A DNA stretch of 64,000 nt from Mesobacillus subterraneus (GCF_003937825.1 NZ_RSFW01000020.1:62001-126000); one strand, 5' to 3'. Shown: positions 1 to 11,334, counted from the stretch's first letter. The notes: a model not told the origin generated them from the letters alone. Numbers and translations: made by a program.

Positions 1-760
<760 letters not shown>

Positions 761-832
761 CTAAACCTATCCTATAAAACAGGACGCATATAGTCCAAAA
801 ATATGCTTGTGTTCACCGAAATGACAAATATA

Positions 833-884
833 AAAAAAGGGTAAACCTCGTCTGCTGATCACAGACTTAGTTTACCCTTTTAGA
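833..884. terminator. Intrinsic terminator after the TPR gene
   Basis: An inverted repeat pairs GGGTAAAC (839-846) with GTTTACCC (870-877), with an inner GTCTG/CAGAC stem. An A-run at 833-838 becomes a U-run for leftward transcription, and T residues follow on the plus side. It overlaps the stop codon of the TPR gene and separates that gene from trxB. Confidence 0.85.
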
Positions 885-2388
885 TACTGTCTTCTTCCTG
901 AAGAAACTCATTTGCCAAATTGATATATTTGGAAAGTGTTGAGACAGACAAACCATATTTATTGGCGACTGCCTGTTTCGTTGTCTTGATATTCCTTAGC
1001 TTATCCCATAGATAATCGACGGCAGCGGCCCAGGCTTTTTGATTTTTAAAATCGTAGCCAGCCTTTGCAGCCTGTTCGAATACTGAGAACCACATAATGT
1101 AGACGCCTGCTTCATTCTTGCCGATCGGCTGGTGGTGGTCATACAGGAGCTTTGCGGTTTCGTGCGCTCCCTTTACTTCCTCTTTGCTGCTGCCGAGCTT
1201 TCCGGACGCCACATACGCAAGATACGATTTTTCCATTTCCGTCATCTTGTCTGTCGACTTTTCCGCAGCGAGAATTTCCTTCTTCTTCGCGGAAACTGAT
1301 GTGAGGAACAGCGCAAAAAGGCGTTCTTCCGGATAATCGCTGTTCAACTGGTTCAGGATCGCCAATACTTGCGTTTCGAACTTCACGCCACTTTTTTCAG
1401 CCCAGGGCTCCATGCCTTCTTTCTCAGGACTGAATTCGAGGACCTTTTTCCAGGCTGAGCGAGCCGTATTTTCCCGGCCGGTAAAATAGGACGCATGCGA
1501 CAGCCAGTAATAGAATGCGCCATCGCCCTCAAAGCCAGACTTCTGCAGCTTTTTCAGCCATCTGTACGCCAGCTCGTATTCACCGACAAGCGCGAATGTC
1601 GCGCCAAGCTTGAACTGGTGTTCAACATGGATCGGGTGGATTTTTTCCAGAGAGCTCCTCAGCTCCTGGACCAGCTTCTCCTGCCCCTGGTAATGGGCGA
1701 AAACGAGACCATTGCACAGCGCGTGCAGATTGCCCGGGTTCTGTTCGAGCACATCATTCAAGATGTCGCGTGCCTTGGTTGTCTCGCCAAGGTAAAAGTA
1801 CGCAAGCGCCAGATTGTTGTAAGCCGACCAATATTCCGGATACTCCTCGATGACCTCCTCGAAGATTTCAATCGCCCTCGGAAACTCGCCGGACTCCAGA
1901 TGGTTCCGCGCTTCCTCCTGCTTGACGATCAAGTCATCCTCTTCATAGTAATCTTCATCCATTTCTTCCGCTTCCAATGTCAGAAGATCCAGGAGATCAT
2001 TCGCATCCTCTGCAAATTCCCCGTCCACATTCAATTCTAAGTATAAATTCGCATGCCTGAACGCATCCCGAAACAAGCCCATATGAGCATAATTATTTGC
2101 TAAGAAATAGTGGCATTCCGCCATATTTTCATCAAGTTCTTCGAGGACCAAGTGCAAAAGACGGTTAGACTGCTGGTATTCCCCCAGCTCCGACTGCACG
2201 ATTGCCAGCTGGCAAACGATCATCGGCTCACCGGGCTCAAGCTGCATCGCGCGCTGGAAATACTTCTCAGCCCTCTTCAGATCCCGCCTGTGGAAAGCCT
2301 TGACCCCTTTGGTGAAATAATACTCACCAGTAGGAACGAATGACAGCAATTGGCCTTTACGCTTCATTGCTTTAGAGTCTTTTCCCAT
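880..2388 (-). CDS. yvcD: Tetratricopeptide-repeat protein, YvcD-like
   Basis: A 502-residue cytoplasmic protein built of TPR helices. Two clear repeats lie at residues ~25-110, an acidic linker (EEMDEDYYEEDD) follows near residue 150, and more repeats run at ~155-330. The C-terminal ~60 residues end in a small helix-turn-helix-like segment (KQAVANKYGLSVSTLSKYI). ATG at 2388 is chosen because GGAGG lies 6 bases upstream; longer in-frame starts up to 2412 have no ribosome site. Length and position beside trxB match B. subtilis YvcD (about 480 residues). TPR proteins are scaffolds; no catalytic motif is visible and the partner is unknown. The C-terminal HTH-like segment could bind DNA, but this is inference. 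Confidence 0.85.
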   Translation of the reverse strand: MGKDSKAMKRKGQLLSFVPTGEYYFTKGVKAFHRRDLKRAEKYFQRAMQLEPGEPMIVCQLAIVQSELGEYQQSNRLLHLVLEELDENMAECHYFLANNYAHMGLFRDAFRHANLYLELNVDGEFAEDANDLLDLLTLEAEEMDEDYYEEDDLIVKQEEARNHLESGEFPRAIEIFEEVIEEYPEYWSAYNNLALAYFYLGETTKARDILNDVLEQNPGNLHALCNGLVFAHYQGQEKLVQELRSSLEKIHPIHVEHQFKLGATFALVGEYELAYRWLKKLQKSGFEGDGAFYYWLSHASYFTGRENTARSAWKKVLEFSPEKEGMEPWAEKSGVKFETQVLAILNQLNSDYPEERLFALFLTSVSAKKKEILAAEKSTDKMTEMEKSYLAYVASGKLGSSKEEVKGAHETAKLLYDHHQPIGKNEAGVYIMWFSVFEQAAKAGYDFKNQKAWAAAVDYLWDKLRNIKTTKQAVANKYGLSVSTLSKYINLANEFLQEEDSI

Positions 2389-2684
2389 GTGATCCTCCAT
2401 TTTAAGTCTCATAAATAAGTGCCCGCTACGAACCTGGGCGACTTTAACTAATGTAGTATAACATACGGACAGAGTGTTCGAGAAGGTGTGGGAGAGAAAT
2501 TGTTTTGGGGAGGGTTAGTGTGGGGAGGTAGCTTGTGCTGCTTGGAACACGGTTGGCCAAGATTATGCGGAATGGGTCGGTTATTGGGAAATTTGTTGTT
2601 TTATTGCGGGAGGAGGTTGGGAAGGTGATGCGGGAATGACTATTTTGAAATGGCGCGGGTGTTAAATTATGTGGAAAACCCCGG

Positions 2685-2800
2685 TTGGTCGATATATCGC
2701 GAGATTTGGTCGATATATTAAAAAATCCGCCGATATATCGCGAAATGTGGTCGATATATTTAAACATCCGCTGATATATTGAAAAATGTGGTCGATATAA
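2685..2800. repeat. Phased intergenic array A: six GGTCGATATAT-type cores
   Basis: Six cores of the type (GGTC or CGCY)GATATAT have their aligned bases at 2690, 2711, 2731, 2752, 2772 and 2793, giving spacings of 21, 20, 21, 20, 21. Core types run GGTC, GGTC, CGCC, GGTC, CGCT, GGTC. The same order and spacings recur in the array at 12280-12391. The array lies in the divergent gap between the TPR gene and the NERD gene and ends about 80 bases before the NERD start. The rest of the gap (2389-2684) is G-rich on the plus strand and holds nothing else I can name. Confidence 0.9.
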
Positions 2801-2878
2801 TTTTCTCTTGACTAAAAAGAAGGTGTTTCAAAGCCGGAAAGCGAATTATTTTAGTAAAATAATAAGGAGTGATTACAA

Positions 2879-3841
2879 TTGATAGGTAAAAAAAGAGAAT
2901 ATCCTCAAGATATACTGATTCTTGAAGCAGTTTCGAGGCGTTTTCCTCAAAAAAGAGCCGAATTAGAAAAAAAACTCTATCGCAAACGGGCTGGATACAA
3001 AGGAGAAACGATTCTTGATTACCATTTAGCACAAATCGACCATTCTGAAATGGTAATTTTGCACGATTTAAGAATCCCCATCAATGCTACCCACTTCCAA
3101 ATCGATACCCTCATTCTTACCTCTTGCTTTATCCTCATCATTGATTCGAAATATCTCGCTGGGACACTCATTTTTCTTCCCGAATTTGACCAGATGCTAC
3201 GAATTCAAAACGATATCGAAGAAAGCTTTCCCGATCCCATCCTCCAAGCGAAAACTCAAGTCTCCCAATTAAGAACTTACTTAAAAAAACACCATTATAC
3301 ACCTCCTCCTCTTGAACATCTTGTTGCCATTAGCAACTCGCAGTCCATCATTAAAAATCCAACCAATAATCGAGAAGTAAGTAGTCGTGTTTTCAGGTCT
3401 TCGAGTGTTGCTTTTAAAATCCCTCCTTTTTACCAGAAGCATACAAACTGTCATCTTACACAGAATGACTTAAAGAAGATTTCCAGGCAGCTTGTGAAGT
3501 CGCACGAACCCTTTCTTCCTGACATTCATTCCATGAGCCTTCCATTTGATCAAATACTTCAAGGTGTTCAGTGCATTGCTTGTGAGGTGTTTGGCATGGA
3601 CTACCACCAGGGGAAATGGCATTGCCGAAGCTGCGGCCACAACTCAGCGGATGCACACATTCAGGCCTTAAAAGATTATTTTCTCATTTTCGGCCCCGAA
3701 ATCACCAACAAGCAATTCCGAGAATTTATGAAAATCAATTCTCCTTCAACTGCTAAACGCATCTTAGCTTCTATTGATCTGGTATGTACCGGTACAAATA
3801 AAGGGCGGACGTATTCTCCAGCAAAACGCTTCTTTGATTAA
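2879..3841 (+). CDS. NERD (nuclease-related) domain protein with C-terminal zinc-ribbon-like tail
   Basis: A 320-residue protein starting at TTG 2879, with AAGGAG placed about 8 bases upstream. Residues ~45-165 match the NERD pattern: a helical start, then HFQIDTLILTSCFILIIDSKY, where the D and the D-x-K pair resemble the catalytic residues of restriction-endonuclease-like folds. Near residue 230 a CIAC...CRSCG arrangement (CxxC, 14 residues, CxxC) suggests a zinc ribbon. NERD proteins are common in Bacillaceae and presumed to act on nucleic acid; the substrate is unknown. Codon use is more AT-rich than in the neighbouring his genes, which hints at later acquisition. It converges on hisI and shares a terminator with it. 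A phased repeat array sits directly upstream. Confidence 0.8.
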   Translation: MIGKKREYPQDILILEAVSRRFPQKRAELEKKLYRKRAGYKGETILDYHLAQIDHSEMVILHDLRIPINATHFQIDTLILTSCFILIIDSKYLAGTLIFLPEFDQMLRIQNDIEESFPDPILQAKTQVSQLRTYLKKHHYTPPPLEHLVAISNSQSIIKNPTNNREVSSRVFRSSSVAFKIPPFYQKHTNCHLTQNDLKKISRQLVKSHEPFLPDIHSMSLPFDQILQGVQCIACEVFGMDYHQGKWHCRSCGHNSADAHIQALKDYFLIFGPEITNKQFREFMKINSPSTAKRILASIDLVCTGTNKGRTYSPAKRFFD

Positions 3842-3850
3842 GGTATAAGA

Positions 3851-3890
3851 AAAACCCAGCGCAATCTACTCTCCAGCGCTGGGTTTTTTC
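3851..3890. terminator. Bidirectional terminator between the NERD gene and the his operon
   Basis: AACCCAGCGC (3853-3862) pairs with GCGCTGGGTT (3876-3885). T-runs follow on the plus side and an A-run precedes on the left, so it can serve both converging units. The hisI stop codon lies in the loop. Confidence 0.9.
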
Positions 3891-4504
3891 CTTTTATTCA
3901 AGACTCCAAGTACGTCTTTCAATGGAAGTTTCTGTTCCTGCAGCAATACCATCAGATGATACAGCAAATCGGCGGCTTCCCATTTGAGTTCTTCAGGGTC
4001 GCGGTTTTTGGCTGCGATGATGACTTCGGCGGCTTCTTCGCCGACTTTTTTGAGGATTTTATCGACGCCTTTTTCGAACAGGTAGGTGGTGTAGGCGCCT
4101 TCTGGCATGTCCTGTTCGCGCTGGCGGATCGTTTTCTCCAGCTCGAGCATGACGGCAAAATCACCAAGGTTTGCAGATATGCTTGGCTCCCCAGCCACAA
4201 GGCTCTCTGAAAAACAGCTGACCGCGCCGGTATGGCAAGCCGGTCCGGCCGGTTCGACGAGCACGACGAGCGCGTCTCCGTCGCAGTCATATTTCATCTC
4301 GACGATTTTCTGGGTATTGCCGCTTGTTGCTCCTTTATGCCAGAGTTCCTGGCGGGAACGGCTGTAAAACCAGGTTTCGCGTGTTTCGAGCGATTTGTCC
4401 AGGGATTCTTTGTTCATATAGGCAACCGTCAGGACTTCCCTGGTTGAGGCATCCTGTACGACGGCTGGAATCAAACCATTAGCATCAAACTTCAATTCTT
4501 TCAT
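3866..4504 (-). CDS. hisI: Bifunctional phosphoribosyl-AMP cyclohydrolase / phosphoribosyl-ATP pyrophosphatase
   Basis: A 212-residue HisIE fusion carrying out steps 2 and 3 of histidine synthesis. The HisI half (residues ~1-110) shows the metal-binding [12 protein letters not shown] and GPACHTG motifs. The HisE half (~115-205) shows the acidic helix [14 protein letters not shown] and the [14 protein letters not shown] segment. It is the last gene of the operon. Its start overlaps the end of hisF by 4 bases (ATGA-type coupling) and its stop lies inside the terminator hairpin. Length is normal for the fused form used by Bacillus. Confidence 0.97.
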   Translation of the reverse strand: MKELKFDANGLIPAVVQDASTREVLTVAYMNKESLDKSLETRETWFYSRSRQELWHKGATSGNTQKIVEMKYDCDGDALVVLVEPAGPACHTGAVSCFSESLVAGEPSISANLGDFAVMLELEKTIRQREQDMPEGAYTTYLFEKGVDKILKKVGEEAAEVIIAAKNRDPEELKWEAADLLYHLMVLLQEQKLPLKDVLGVLNKRKKPSAGE

Positions 4505-5259
4505 CTTACAATCACTCCTTTTTCGCGGAGGTGGGATTTGACTTCTTTTACAGAGGTTTCGCGATAATGGAAGATGGATGCAGCAAGTGCGGCATCCGCT
4601 TTTCCTTCGATAAAAGCATCAACAAAATGATCGGCATTTCCGGCTCCGCCTGATGCGATGACCGGAACTGTCACGGCTTCACTCACAGCGCGGGTCAGGG
4701 CAAGGTCGAAGCCTTTTTTCTCGCCGTCGCTGTCCATGCTGGTCAGCAGGATTTCCCCTGCCCCCAGGCGGACTGCTTCGCGGGCCCATTCAATCACTTC
4801 CCAGTCGGTCGGTGTCCGCCCGCCATGTGTGAATACTCGCCAAGAGCCGAGCTCTGAATCGTATTTTGCGTCAATGGCAACGACAATACACTGGGCACCG
4901 AAGAAAGCGGAACCTTCGGCAATCAATCCTGGATTATTGACAGCTGCCGTGTTCAATGACACCTTGTCCGCGCCTGAACGGAGCATCCTTTTCATGTCCT
5001 CAAGCGTGTTGATCCCGCCGCCGACGGTGAATGGAATCGCCAGTTCGGAGGCAACCTCCCTGACCACCTCGACCATCGTTTTCCGGCCTTCTACTGATGC
5101 GGAGATATCAAGGAAGACAAGTTCGTCGGCACCTTGCTCATCATAAAAGCGAGCAAGCTCGACCGGGTCGCCAGCATCACGGAGCTGGACAAACTGGACG
5201 CCTTTGACGACTCTGCCTTCTTTTACATCAAGACAGGGAATGATTCGTTTGCTCAACAT
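4501..5259 (-). CDS. hisF: Imidazole glycerol phosphate synthase, cyclase subunit HisF
   Basis: A (beta/alpha)8 barrel of 252 residues that forms imidazole glycerol phosphate and AICAR, using ammonia channelled from HisH. The N-terminal [16 protein letters not shown] holds the first catalytic Asp, and VVAIDAKYD carries the second. Phosphate loops appear as VGGGINT and IASGGAG. The ATG at 5259 is preferred because the sequence then begins [12 protein letters not shown] as in the family. It overlaps the hisA stop by one base (TGATG), so translation is probably coupled. Confidence 0.97.
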   Translation of the reverse strand: MLSKRIIPCLDVKEGRVVKGVQFVQLRDAGDPVELARFYDEQGADELVFLDISASVEGRKTMVEVVREVASELAIPFTVGGGINTLEDMKRMLRSGADKVSLNTAAVNNPGLIAEGSAFFGAQCIVVAIDAKYDSELGSWRVFTHGGRTPTDWEVIEWAREAVRLGAGEILLTSMDSDGEKKGFDLALTRAVSEAVTVPVIASGGAGNADHFVDAFIEGKADAALAASIFHYRETSVKEVKSHLREKGVIVR

Positions 5260-5990
5260 CACCTATCCCCCGCTTCCAGGGCGGATTTTACGGTAAAACG
5301 GCCCTCGTAAATGGCCTTGCCGACGATGGCGCCGCTCACTCCATCACTGCTCAACTCGCGAAGTGCCAACAAATCATCAAGCGAGCTGACTCCGCCTGAT
5401 GCGATTACACTTTTACCGGTTTCCGATGCCAGCTGGCTGGTTGCTTCCACATTTGGTCCGGCAAGAGTTCCGTCTGTGGCGATATCAGTAAATATAAACG
5501 TTTCTGCGCCGGCATCGGCGAATCTTTTGCCAAGCTCGACAGCGGTGACTTCGGAGGTGTTTAGCCAGCCGTGCGTGGCGACAAGTCCATTTTTCGCATC
5601 AAGGCCAATGGCGATCTGTGAGCCGTATTTCCGGACCATTTGCTCGGCGAATTCCGGGTTGGAAACGGCGATGCTGCCAATGATGACTCGGCTGACCCCA
5701 TTTTCAAGATAATGATTGATATCCGCCTCGCTGCGGATGCCGCCGCCAATCTGGACGTTTACTCCCAGCTCCTTCGCTGCCTGGATGACAAATTGGTCGT
5801 TGACCCGCTTTCCAGCTCGAGCGCCGTCAAGGTCGACCATATGAATCCATTCCGCTCCTTCAGACGCAAACTTTCTGGCCATCTCAAAAGGAGAATCACC
5901 GTATACTGTTTCCTTATCATAGTCGCCCTGCAGCAGGCGGACACATTTGCCGCCGCGCATGTCGATCGCCGGGTAGATTGTGAATTTCAT
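5259..5990 (-). CDS. hisA: ProFAR isomerase HisA
   Basis: 1-(5-phosphoribosyl)-5-[(phosphoribosylamino)methylideneamino]imidazole-4-carboxamide isomerase, step 4 of histidine synthesis, 243 residues. It shares the HisF half-barrel pattern: [17 protein letters not shown] near the start gives the catalytic Asp, and AIGLDAKNG near residue 130 gives the second. [10 protein letters not shown] and [11 protein letters not shown] are the two phosphate-binding loops. Start and stop overlap neighbouring genes by one base each (taATG with hisH). Length is typical. Confidence 0.97.
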   Translation of the reverse strand: MKFTIYPAIDMRGGKCVRLLQGDYDKETVYGDSPFEMARKFASEGAEWIHMVDLDGARAGKRVNDQFVIQAAKELGVNVQIGGGIRSEADINHYLENGVSRVIIGSIAVSNPEFAEQMVRKYGSQIAIGLDAKNGLVATHGWLNTSEVTAVELGKRFADAGAETFIFTDIATDGTLAGPNVEATSQLASETGKSVIASGGVSSLDDLLALRELSSDGVSGAIVGKAIYEGRFTVKSALEAGDR

Positions 5991-6628
5991 TATACTGCCT
6001 TCCTTTCCGCTGCAAGCTCAGCAAAGTTGCGCAGCAGCGCCATTCCCATTTCACTGCTTTTTTCAGGATGGAATTGCATGCCGAATATATTTCCCCTGCC
6101 GACAATCGCCGGCACTTCAACATCGTAGTAATCGCCGACAGCGACAAGCACATCATTTGAATCTGTTTTTACATAATAAGAGTGGACGAAATAGACGTAG
6201 TCTTCATCTAGCGAAGCCAGTAAAGGCGACTCCCCGGTAAAGCGGAGCTTGTTCCAGCCCATATGCGGAACCTTGTACGCCTCCCCATCAGCTGTCAGGC
6301 CGCTGAAGCGTTCGACCTTGCCCGGAAGCAGCCCCAACCCTTCTGTTAAGCCGTTTTCCGTGCTTTCCTCAAACAGCAGCTGCATGCCTAGACATATGCC
6401 AAGGACAGGCTTGCCGGTGGCGGCGAACTCGCGGATCATCTCAGTCAATCCCGTGCGTTTCAGCACTTCCATCGCGTCACGGAAGGAACCGACACCTGGG
6501 ACGAGCAGGGCATCTGCATCCATTAAACTTTCTTTATCTGGTGATGTAAAATAGGGCGCATCCAGGCGTTCAAGAGCCTTGCTGACGCTGAACAGATTGC
6601 CCATGCCGTAATCAACGATGCCAATCAT
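5990..6628 (-). CDS. hisH: Imidazole glycerol phosphate synthase, glutamine amidotransferase subunit HisH
   Basis: A class I glutaminase of 212 residues that supplies ammonia to HisF. The nucleophile Cys lies in [13 protein letters not shown] (residue ~80), and the catalytic His-Glu pair in [12 protein letters not shown] near residue 185. The N-terminal [15 protein letters not shown] is characteristic of HisH. GGAAG precedes the ATG at 6628. It directly precedes hisA with one base of overlap, which suits equal production of the complex partners. Confidence 0.97.
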   Translation of the reverse strand: MIGIVDYGMGNLFSVSKALERLDAPYFTSPDKESLMDADALLVPGVGSFRDAMEVLKRTGLTEMIREFAATGKPVLGICLGMQLLFEESTENGLTEGLGLLPGKVERFSGLTADGEAYKVPHMGWNKLRFTGESPLLASLDEDYVYFVHSYYVKTDSNDVLVAVGDYYDVEVPAIVGRGNIFGMQFHPEKSSEMGMALLRNFAELAAERKAV

Positions 6629-6655
6629 GGTTAACTTCCTTCCATTTTAAAAATC

Positions 6656-7243
6656 TTACAGCATCCCTTTTGTAGATGGAACGCCTTTGACACGCGGGTC
6701 GATCGTCGTCGCTTCATCCAGCGCGCGTCCCAGTGCTTTGAAGACCGCTTCAATCATATGGTGTGTATTTTTACCGTAGTGGACGATGACATGAAGGTTC
6801 ATTCGTGCCTCAAGTGCGAGCTTCCATAGAAATTCATGGACAAGCTCGACATCGAAGGTTCCAACCTGCTGGGACGGGAATTCCGCGCGCATTTCGAGGT
6901 GCGGGCGGTTGCTCAAGTCAATCACCACTTGCGCGAGCGCTTCATCCATCGGCACAAACGCATTGCCATAACGCTTGATTCCCTTTTTGTCACCAAGTGC
7001 TTCGCGGAGCGCCTGTCCGATGCAGATGCCGATATCTTCCGTCGTATGGTGACCATCGACCTCGACATCGCCTTTTGCAACCACTGTCAAATCAAACTGG
7101 CCATGCTTCGCAAACAAATCGAGCATATGCGAGAGAAATGGCACTCCTGTTTCCAGGGAGGACTTTCCCTCGCCATCAATGCCAAAAGTGAGATCAATTT
7201 TCGTTTCGTTCGTATATCTTTTCACCGTTGAGGTGCGTTCCAT
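6656..7243 (-). CDS. hisB: Imidazoleglycerol-phosphate dehydratase HisB (monofunctional)
   Basis: A 195-residue dehydratase for step 6, with the two metal-binding motifs DGHHTTEDIGI and THHMIEA. No phosphatase domain is fused, unlike the enterobacterial HisB. ATG at 7243 (MERTSTVKRYT) is chosen because GGAGG lies about 8 bases upstream; the longer reading from 7258 starts upstream of that site. No separate histidinol phosphatase (HisJ/HolPase) or aminotransferase (HisC) is in the operon, as in B. subtilis, where these lie elsewhere. Confidence 0.96.
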   Translation of the reverse strand: MERTSTVKRYTNETKIDLTFGIDGEGKSSLETGVPFLSHMLDLFAKHGQFDLTVVAKGDVEVDGHHTTEDIGICIGQALREALGDKKGIKRYGNAFVPMDEALAQVVIDLSNRPHLEMRAEFPSQQVGTFDVELVHEFLWKLALEARMNLHVIVHYGKNTHHMIEAVFKALGRALDEATTIDPRVKGVPSTKGML

Positions 7244-7287
7244 GACAGTTACCTCCATATATTTAGATCACTTGTTTAGTACAAACA

Positions 7288-8553
7288 CTATTTAAGCCTT
7301 GCTTCCACTGCCCGCGCATGGGCTTCAAGACCTTCAAGCCGCGCAAACTCGGCGATCTTCGCGCCGTTTTCATTCATTGCTTTTTCGCTGTAAAGGATGA
7401 CACTCGATTTTTTCTGAAAATCCTCGACACTCAACGGGCTAGAAAAACGGGCGGTTCCGTTTGTCGGCAGGACATGGTTTGGCCCTGCGAAGTAATCACC
7501 GACTGGTTCGGAGCTGTATCTCCCGAGGAAAATCGCCCCTGCGTGCTTTATTTTACCGAGCAATTCAAATGCATTTTCTGTTACGACTTCAAGATGCTCC
7601 GGTGCCAGCTGGTTAATCGCAGCAATCGCTTCGTCCATATCAGCAGCAACATATATCGCACCGAAATTCTCGATTGCTTCTGTAGCAATGTCTTTTCGCG
7701 GCAATTGGGATAGCTGCTTATACACCTCGTCCTGAACATCTTCAGCAAGGACTCTTGAGGTTGTCACTAAAATCGCACACGCACGCGGATCGTGCTCTGC
7801 CTGTGAAAGCAGGTCGGCCGCAATCTCATTGGCGCGGGCCGTGTCGTCGGCAAGGATGCCGATCTCACTCGGCCCTGCAATCATATCGATTGCAACATCA
7901 CCAAAAACTTCACGTTTGGCGAGGGCGACATAAATATTTCCCGGACCGGTGATTTTGTCCACAGGTTTAATCGTTTCCGTGCCGTAAGCGAGGGCTGCGA
8001 TTGCCTGTGCTCCGCCAATTTTATAAATTTCCTTTACCCCGGCGATATCTGCGGCAACCAACACTCCAGCAGGCAGTCTTCCGTCAGAATCTGGCGGGGA
8101 AACCATCACAATTCTTTCGACGCCCGCCGTCTTCGCGGGGATGACGTTCATCAGGACAGAAGAAGGATAGGCAGCCGTGCCACCCGGAACATAGACGCCG
8201 ACTGAATCCAGCGGTGTCACCTTCTGGCCAAGCATCGTGCCATTCTCCTCCGTCGTCATCCAGGATGGTCGCAGCTGTTTTTCATGGTACTTCCTGATGT
8301 TATCGGCCGCTTCTTTAATGATCCCGACAAGCTTGTCACTCACGGTTTTATAAGCTTCTGCTATTTCCTCTTCCGTCACAGCAAAGTCATCAAGCGTGAC
8401 CGAATCAAATTTTTCCGTGAAAGACCGGACAGCCTTGTCACCGCCAGCCCTGACTTCAGCAATTATGGACTGTACAGCCTTGCGCTGTTCCTCCGTCCCG
8501 CCATCTACCGACCTTTTCAACGAAACACTGCCGTCTATCTGTAAAATTTCCAT
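7288..8553 (-). CDS. hisD: Histidinol dehydrogenase HisD
   Basis: A zinc enzyme of 421 residues that oxidises histidinol to histidine with two NAD+. Family motifs: [51 protein letters not shown] (zinc/catalytic region) and the late APEHLEV and GPNHVLPT segments. The start is placed at ATG 8553, about 10 bases after GAAAGGA; an in-frame TTG at 8562 lies too close to that site. Length and motif order are normal. Confidence 0.97.
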   Translation of the reverse strand: MEILQIDGSVSLKRSVDGGTEEQRKAVQSIIAEVRAGGDKAVRSFTEKFDSVTLDDFAVTEEEIAEAYKTVSDKLVGIIKEAADNIRKYHEKQLRPSWMTTEENGTMLGQKVTPLDSVGVYVPGGTAAYPSSVLMNVIPAKTAGVERIVMVSPPDSDGRLPAGVLVAADIAGVKEIYKIGGAQAIAALAYGTETIKPVDKITGPGNIYVALAKREVFGDVAIDMIAGPSEIGILADDTARANEIAADLLSQAEHDPRACAILVTTSRVLAEDVQDEVYKQLSQLPRKDIATEAIENFGAIYVAADMDEAIAAINQLAPEHLEVVTENAFELLGKIKHAGAIFLGRYSSEPVGDYFAGPNHVLPTNGTARFSSPLSVEDFQKKSSVILYSEKAMNENGAKIAEFARLEGLEAHARAVEARLK

Positions 8554-8574
8554 CGAAATCAAATCCTTTCAGAT

Positions 8575-9201
8575 TCAAATGACGTCGTTGAGCCGCTTGA
8601 TCAGTTCGCTGATCCGCTCATCCTTGATCCGGTAGCTGACCGGGTTCACGATCAACCTCGACGTCACAGTCGTGATTGTTTCATATTCAACAAGTCCGTT
8701 TTCCTTCAGAGTCCTGCCGGTCGAGACAATGTCGACGATCCGGTCGGCAAGTCCGATCAGCGGCGCAAGCTCGATCGACCCGTTCAGCTTAATGATTTCG
8801 ACCTGCTCGCCCTGTTCACGGAAATATGCTGCCGCAATGTTCGGGTATTTTGTGGCGATTTTCGGTGCGACATCATTCATTTTTGTATCTGGAAGTCCCG
8901 CCACTGCGAGATAGCAGCCGCTGATTTTTAAATCGAGCAGCTCATAGACGTCACGTTCTTCTTCAAGGAGGACATCCTTTCCAGCGATGCCGAGATCGGC
9001 GACACCATGCTCAACATAGGTAGCGACATCCATCGGTTTCGCTAAAATAAAGCGGAAATTTTCTTCTTCCACATCGATGATTAATTTTCGTGAATCATCA
9101 AATTCAGGAGGCAAATCGAAGCCAGCGTTGCGCAGCAGCTCAACCGCTTCATCAAAAATCCTGCCTTTAGGCATCGCGATCGTCAGTTGTTGTCCGTTCA
9201 T
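8575..9201 (-). CDS. hisG: ATP phosphoribosyltransferase, short-form catalytic subunit HisG
   Basis: The first enzyme of histidine synthesis, 208 residues. It is the short form that lacks the C-terminal regulatory domain, so it needs HisZ, which is encoded just upstream. [11 protein letters not shown] near the start and [16 protein letters not shown] are typical. The late [15 protein letters not shown] contains the PRPP-binding neighbourhood. It overlaps the hisZ stop by 4 bases, consistent with assembly of a HisG-HisZ hetero-octamer. Confidence 0.97.
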   Translation of the reverse strand: MNGQQLTIAMPKGRIFDEAVELLRNAGFDLPPEFDDSRKLIIDVEEENFRFILAKPMDVATYVEHGVADLGIAGKDVLLEEERDVYELLDLKISGCYLAVAGLPDTKMNDVAPKIATKYPNIAAAYFREQGEQVEIIKLNGSIELAPLIGLADRIVDIVSTGRTLKENGLVEYETITTVTSRLIVNPVSYRIKDERISELIKRLNDVI

Positions 9202-10373
9202 CGCGCCCCCTCCTTTCCTACAAGGAAAACGACATCAGAGTAAGCATTCGAACATGCATCAAGATTGCGGACAGCGCTGATGTCCTGCAGTACCACCTGT
9301 TCGCCGTCTTCCCTGCGCTCGGCGGCAAGCTGGAATGCTTCCTTACGCCGTTCTGTGCTGAAGAGGATGCAGGTGACTGGTGCGGGTTGTCCGAGGCTGC
9401 TGAGACTCTCAAGCAGCCGGTCGATCCTGATGGCGAATCCTGTTGCTCCAGTCGACTTGCCGAACTTCTCAAGCAGTTGGTCATAACGCCCGCCATTGCC
9501 GATTGGGAAGCCAACCATTCCCGCGTATACCTCGAATAGAATCCCTGTATAGTAGCTCATATGGCTGACGATTGTCAGGTCAAATTTGATTTTTCCGCTC
9601 TCGCCGAAATCATCGATAACATCCCAAAGCTGCTTAAGTTCATCAAGGGCATCCTTGCCTTTTCCATTTTCGACAAGCTCCGATGCTTTCCCAATCACTT
9701 CCGGACCGCCCCGCAGTTCAAGAAATGCCAGCAGCCTTTGTGAATCGATCGAAGACAACGGCAATGATTTGACATGCTCACGGTAGCCAACATAATTTTT
9801 TTCATATAGAAATTTCGTCAGTTCGCGGGCGCGATCTTCGGTGCCGAGAATCTGGACGAACAACTCTTTGACGAAGCCAACATGTCCGACAGACAGCTGG
9901 AATTGCTGGAGGCCCGCTTTTTTCAGGGCGGATATGGCGAGTGCAATCATTTCACCATCCGCGCTGACGGAATCATCGCCGATGCACTCGACTCCGATTT
10001 GTTCGAATTCAGCCGGCCTGCCGCCCTCACGCTGTTGCGCTCGGTATACATTTGCGGAATATGCCAGCCTTAAAGGTACCTCGTCTTTAAAAAGCTTCGA
10101 TGCGGCCAGCCTCGCAATCGGCGCGGTCATATCCGGACGCAGCACAAGCGTATGTCCCTGCTGGTCCAACAGCTTGAACAGCTGCTGATCGAGGATGGCT
10201 GATGCGCTCCCGACCGTTTCGTAATATTCGAGCGCCGGCGTCTCGATGAATCGAAAACCCCATTGCTTCATTTCTTTTTCAATTGCGCTGCGCACCCTGT
10301 CTTTCGCTTCATACAATTCAGGAAGGGTATCCCTCATGCCCAGGGGCTTTTCAAACATGAATAATCTGCTCAT
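9198..10373 (-). CDS. hisZ: ATP phosphoribosyltransferase regulatory subunit HisZ
   Basis: A paralogue of histidyl-tRNA synthetase, 391 residues, that activates short HisG and mediates histidine feedback. Class II synthetase motifs remain recognisable: GMRDTLPE near the start, motif 2-like [12 protein letters not shown], and [12 protein letters not shown]. No anticodon-binding domain follows. ATG at 10373 is preferred because AAGGTGG lies 5 bases upstream; an in-frame GTG at 10382 overlaps that site. It is the first gene of the eight-gene operon. The 210 bases upstream hold no T-box that I can see. Confidence 0.95.
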   Translation of the reverse strand: MSRLFMFEKPLGMRDTLPELYEAKDRVRSAIEKEMKQWGFRFIETPALEYYETVGSASAILDQQLFKLLDQQGHTLVLRPDMTAPIARLAASKLFKDEVPLRLAYSANVYRAQQREGGRPAEFEQIGVECIGDDSVSADGEMIALAISALKKAGLQQFQLSVGHVGFVKELFVQILGTEDRARELTKFLYEKNYVGYREHVKSLPLSSIDSQRLLAFLELRGGPEVIGKASELVENGKGKDALDELKQLWDVIDDFGESGKIKFDLTIVSHMSYYTGILFEVYAGMVGFPIGNGGRYDQLLEKFGKSTGATGFAIRIDRLLESLSSLGQPAPVTCILFSTERRKEAFQLAAERREDGEQVVLQDISAVRNLDACSNAYSDVVFLVGKEGAR

Positions 10374-10584
10374 CGCTTCCACCTTCTTCGTTGCGGGTGT
10401 TTTTTTATATCAGAAAAATTTGGCTGTAATTTTCAAAATCCTTTAGTTCGCTAATATGGTAACAAGGTGAAGTTATATGTAGTTTACCGTTCCTTTTAGT
10501 ATCCGTCAACCGTAACCTCTTCATGTTTGCTTTTTAAAATCCTCCTGTTTAAAATGGGGGCAAACAAAGGAGGAGGCTGCTGCA

Positions 10585-11136
10585 GTGAAGATTCTATGGG
10601 ACCTAGATGGGACAATCCTTGACACCTGGCCAACATTGGTAGAGGCATTCACGATCCTTGCGGAAAAAGACCTGCCCTATGAAGAGGTCCTGCCACATTT
10701 AAAATATGGGACAGCTTATGAATTTTACGGTGTCGATAAAAGCCTCGTAACGAAGTTCAGGGAAATCGAACGGACTCTGTCTAATGAACGCAAGCCCCTT
10801 TTTCCATATGTAAAAGACGTTCTTTCGAATGCAGATGTGAATGTGCTTGTGACCCATCGGAATCGCCGCTCGACAGAGGAATTATTAGAGCACTGGAATC
10901 TCGGCGCCAATTTTGAGGAAGTGATCTGCCCTGCTGATGATGGGTATTCCTTGAAGCCAGACATCCATGCTTACAAATACCTTCATGACCGCTACGGACT
11001 GGATCTTGCTGTCGGCGACCAAAGCACCGATCTGATTCCTGCTAAAAAGATTGGGCTGCAAACCTGCTCGTTCCGCGAACAGAACGAATATGCGGATCAG
11101 ATTATTCAGTGTTATTCGGAGTTTACTTATAAGTAG
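10585..11136 (+). CDS. HAD-superfamily hydrolase, phosphoglycolate-phosphatase-like
   Basis: A 183-residue haloacid-dehalogenase-type phosphatase starting at GTG 10585 after AAAGGAGG. Motif I is LWDLDGTILDT (nucleophile and acid Asp). Motif II is VLVTHRN, motif III Lys lies in SLKPDIHAYKYL, and motif IV is VGDQSTDL. The small cap (residues ~15-75) suggests a subclass I enzyme. The physiological substrate cannot be told from sequence. It stands alone between the his operon and a metallo-hydrolase gene, each with its own signals. Confidence 0.85.
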   Translation: MKILWDLDGTILDTWPTLVEAFTILAEKDLPYEEVLPHLKYGTAYEFYGVDKSLVTKFREIERTLSNERKPLFPYVKDVLSNADVNVLVTHRNRRSTEELLEHWNLGANFEEVICPADDGYSLKPDIHAYKYLHDRYGLDLAVGDQSTDLIPAKKIGLQTCSFREQNEYADQIIQCYSEFTYK

Positions 11137-11250
11137 TGACTTGGATTGGCCTTTTACGGACAAGGTCAACCTTTTTCATGTAAACTCGCTCCTTAGTTGG
11201 AGGGACAGATTTTACCGCAAATTTCACCCCCTTAAAAAGAGCCTTTGCAA

Positions 11251-11279
11251 GCGAAACGGAAAACCGTTTCGCTTTTTCA
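11251..11279 (+). terminator. Intrinsic terminator before the MBL-fold gene
   Basis: GCGAAACGG (11251-11259) pairs perfectly with CCGTTTCGC (11264-11272), followed by a T-run. It lies about 115 bases after the HAD gene and 56 before the next start. Confidence 0.85.
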
Positions 11280-11334
11280 GTTTCCAATTACAGACAAGGG
11301 GTAAATATTGAAGAGAAAAGGAGGCTTCGTTTAG

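Noticed and set aside
2444-3032. Leftward ORFs over array A and over the NERD gene start
   Set aside because: Composition follows the repeat or is antisense to the NERD gene; no ribosome site and no family resemblance.
10374-10584. T-box or other leader in front of the his operon
   Set aside because: No AGGGTGGTACCGCG-like box and no Stem I motifs were found; the his operon promoter could not be placed with confidence.
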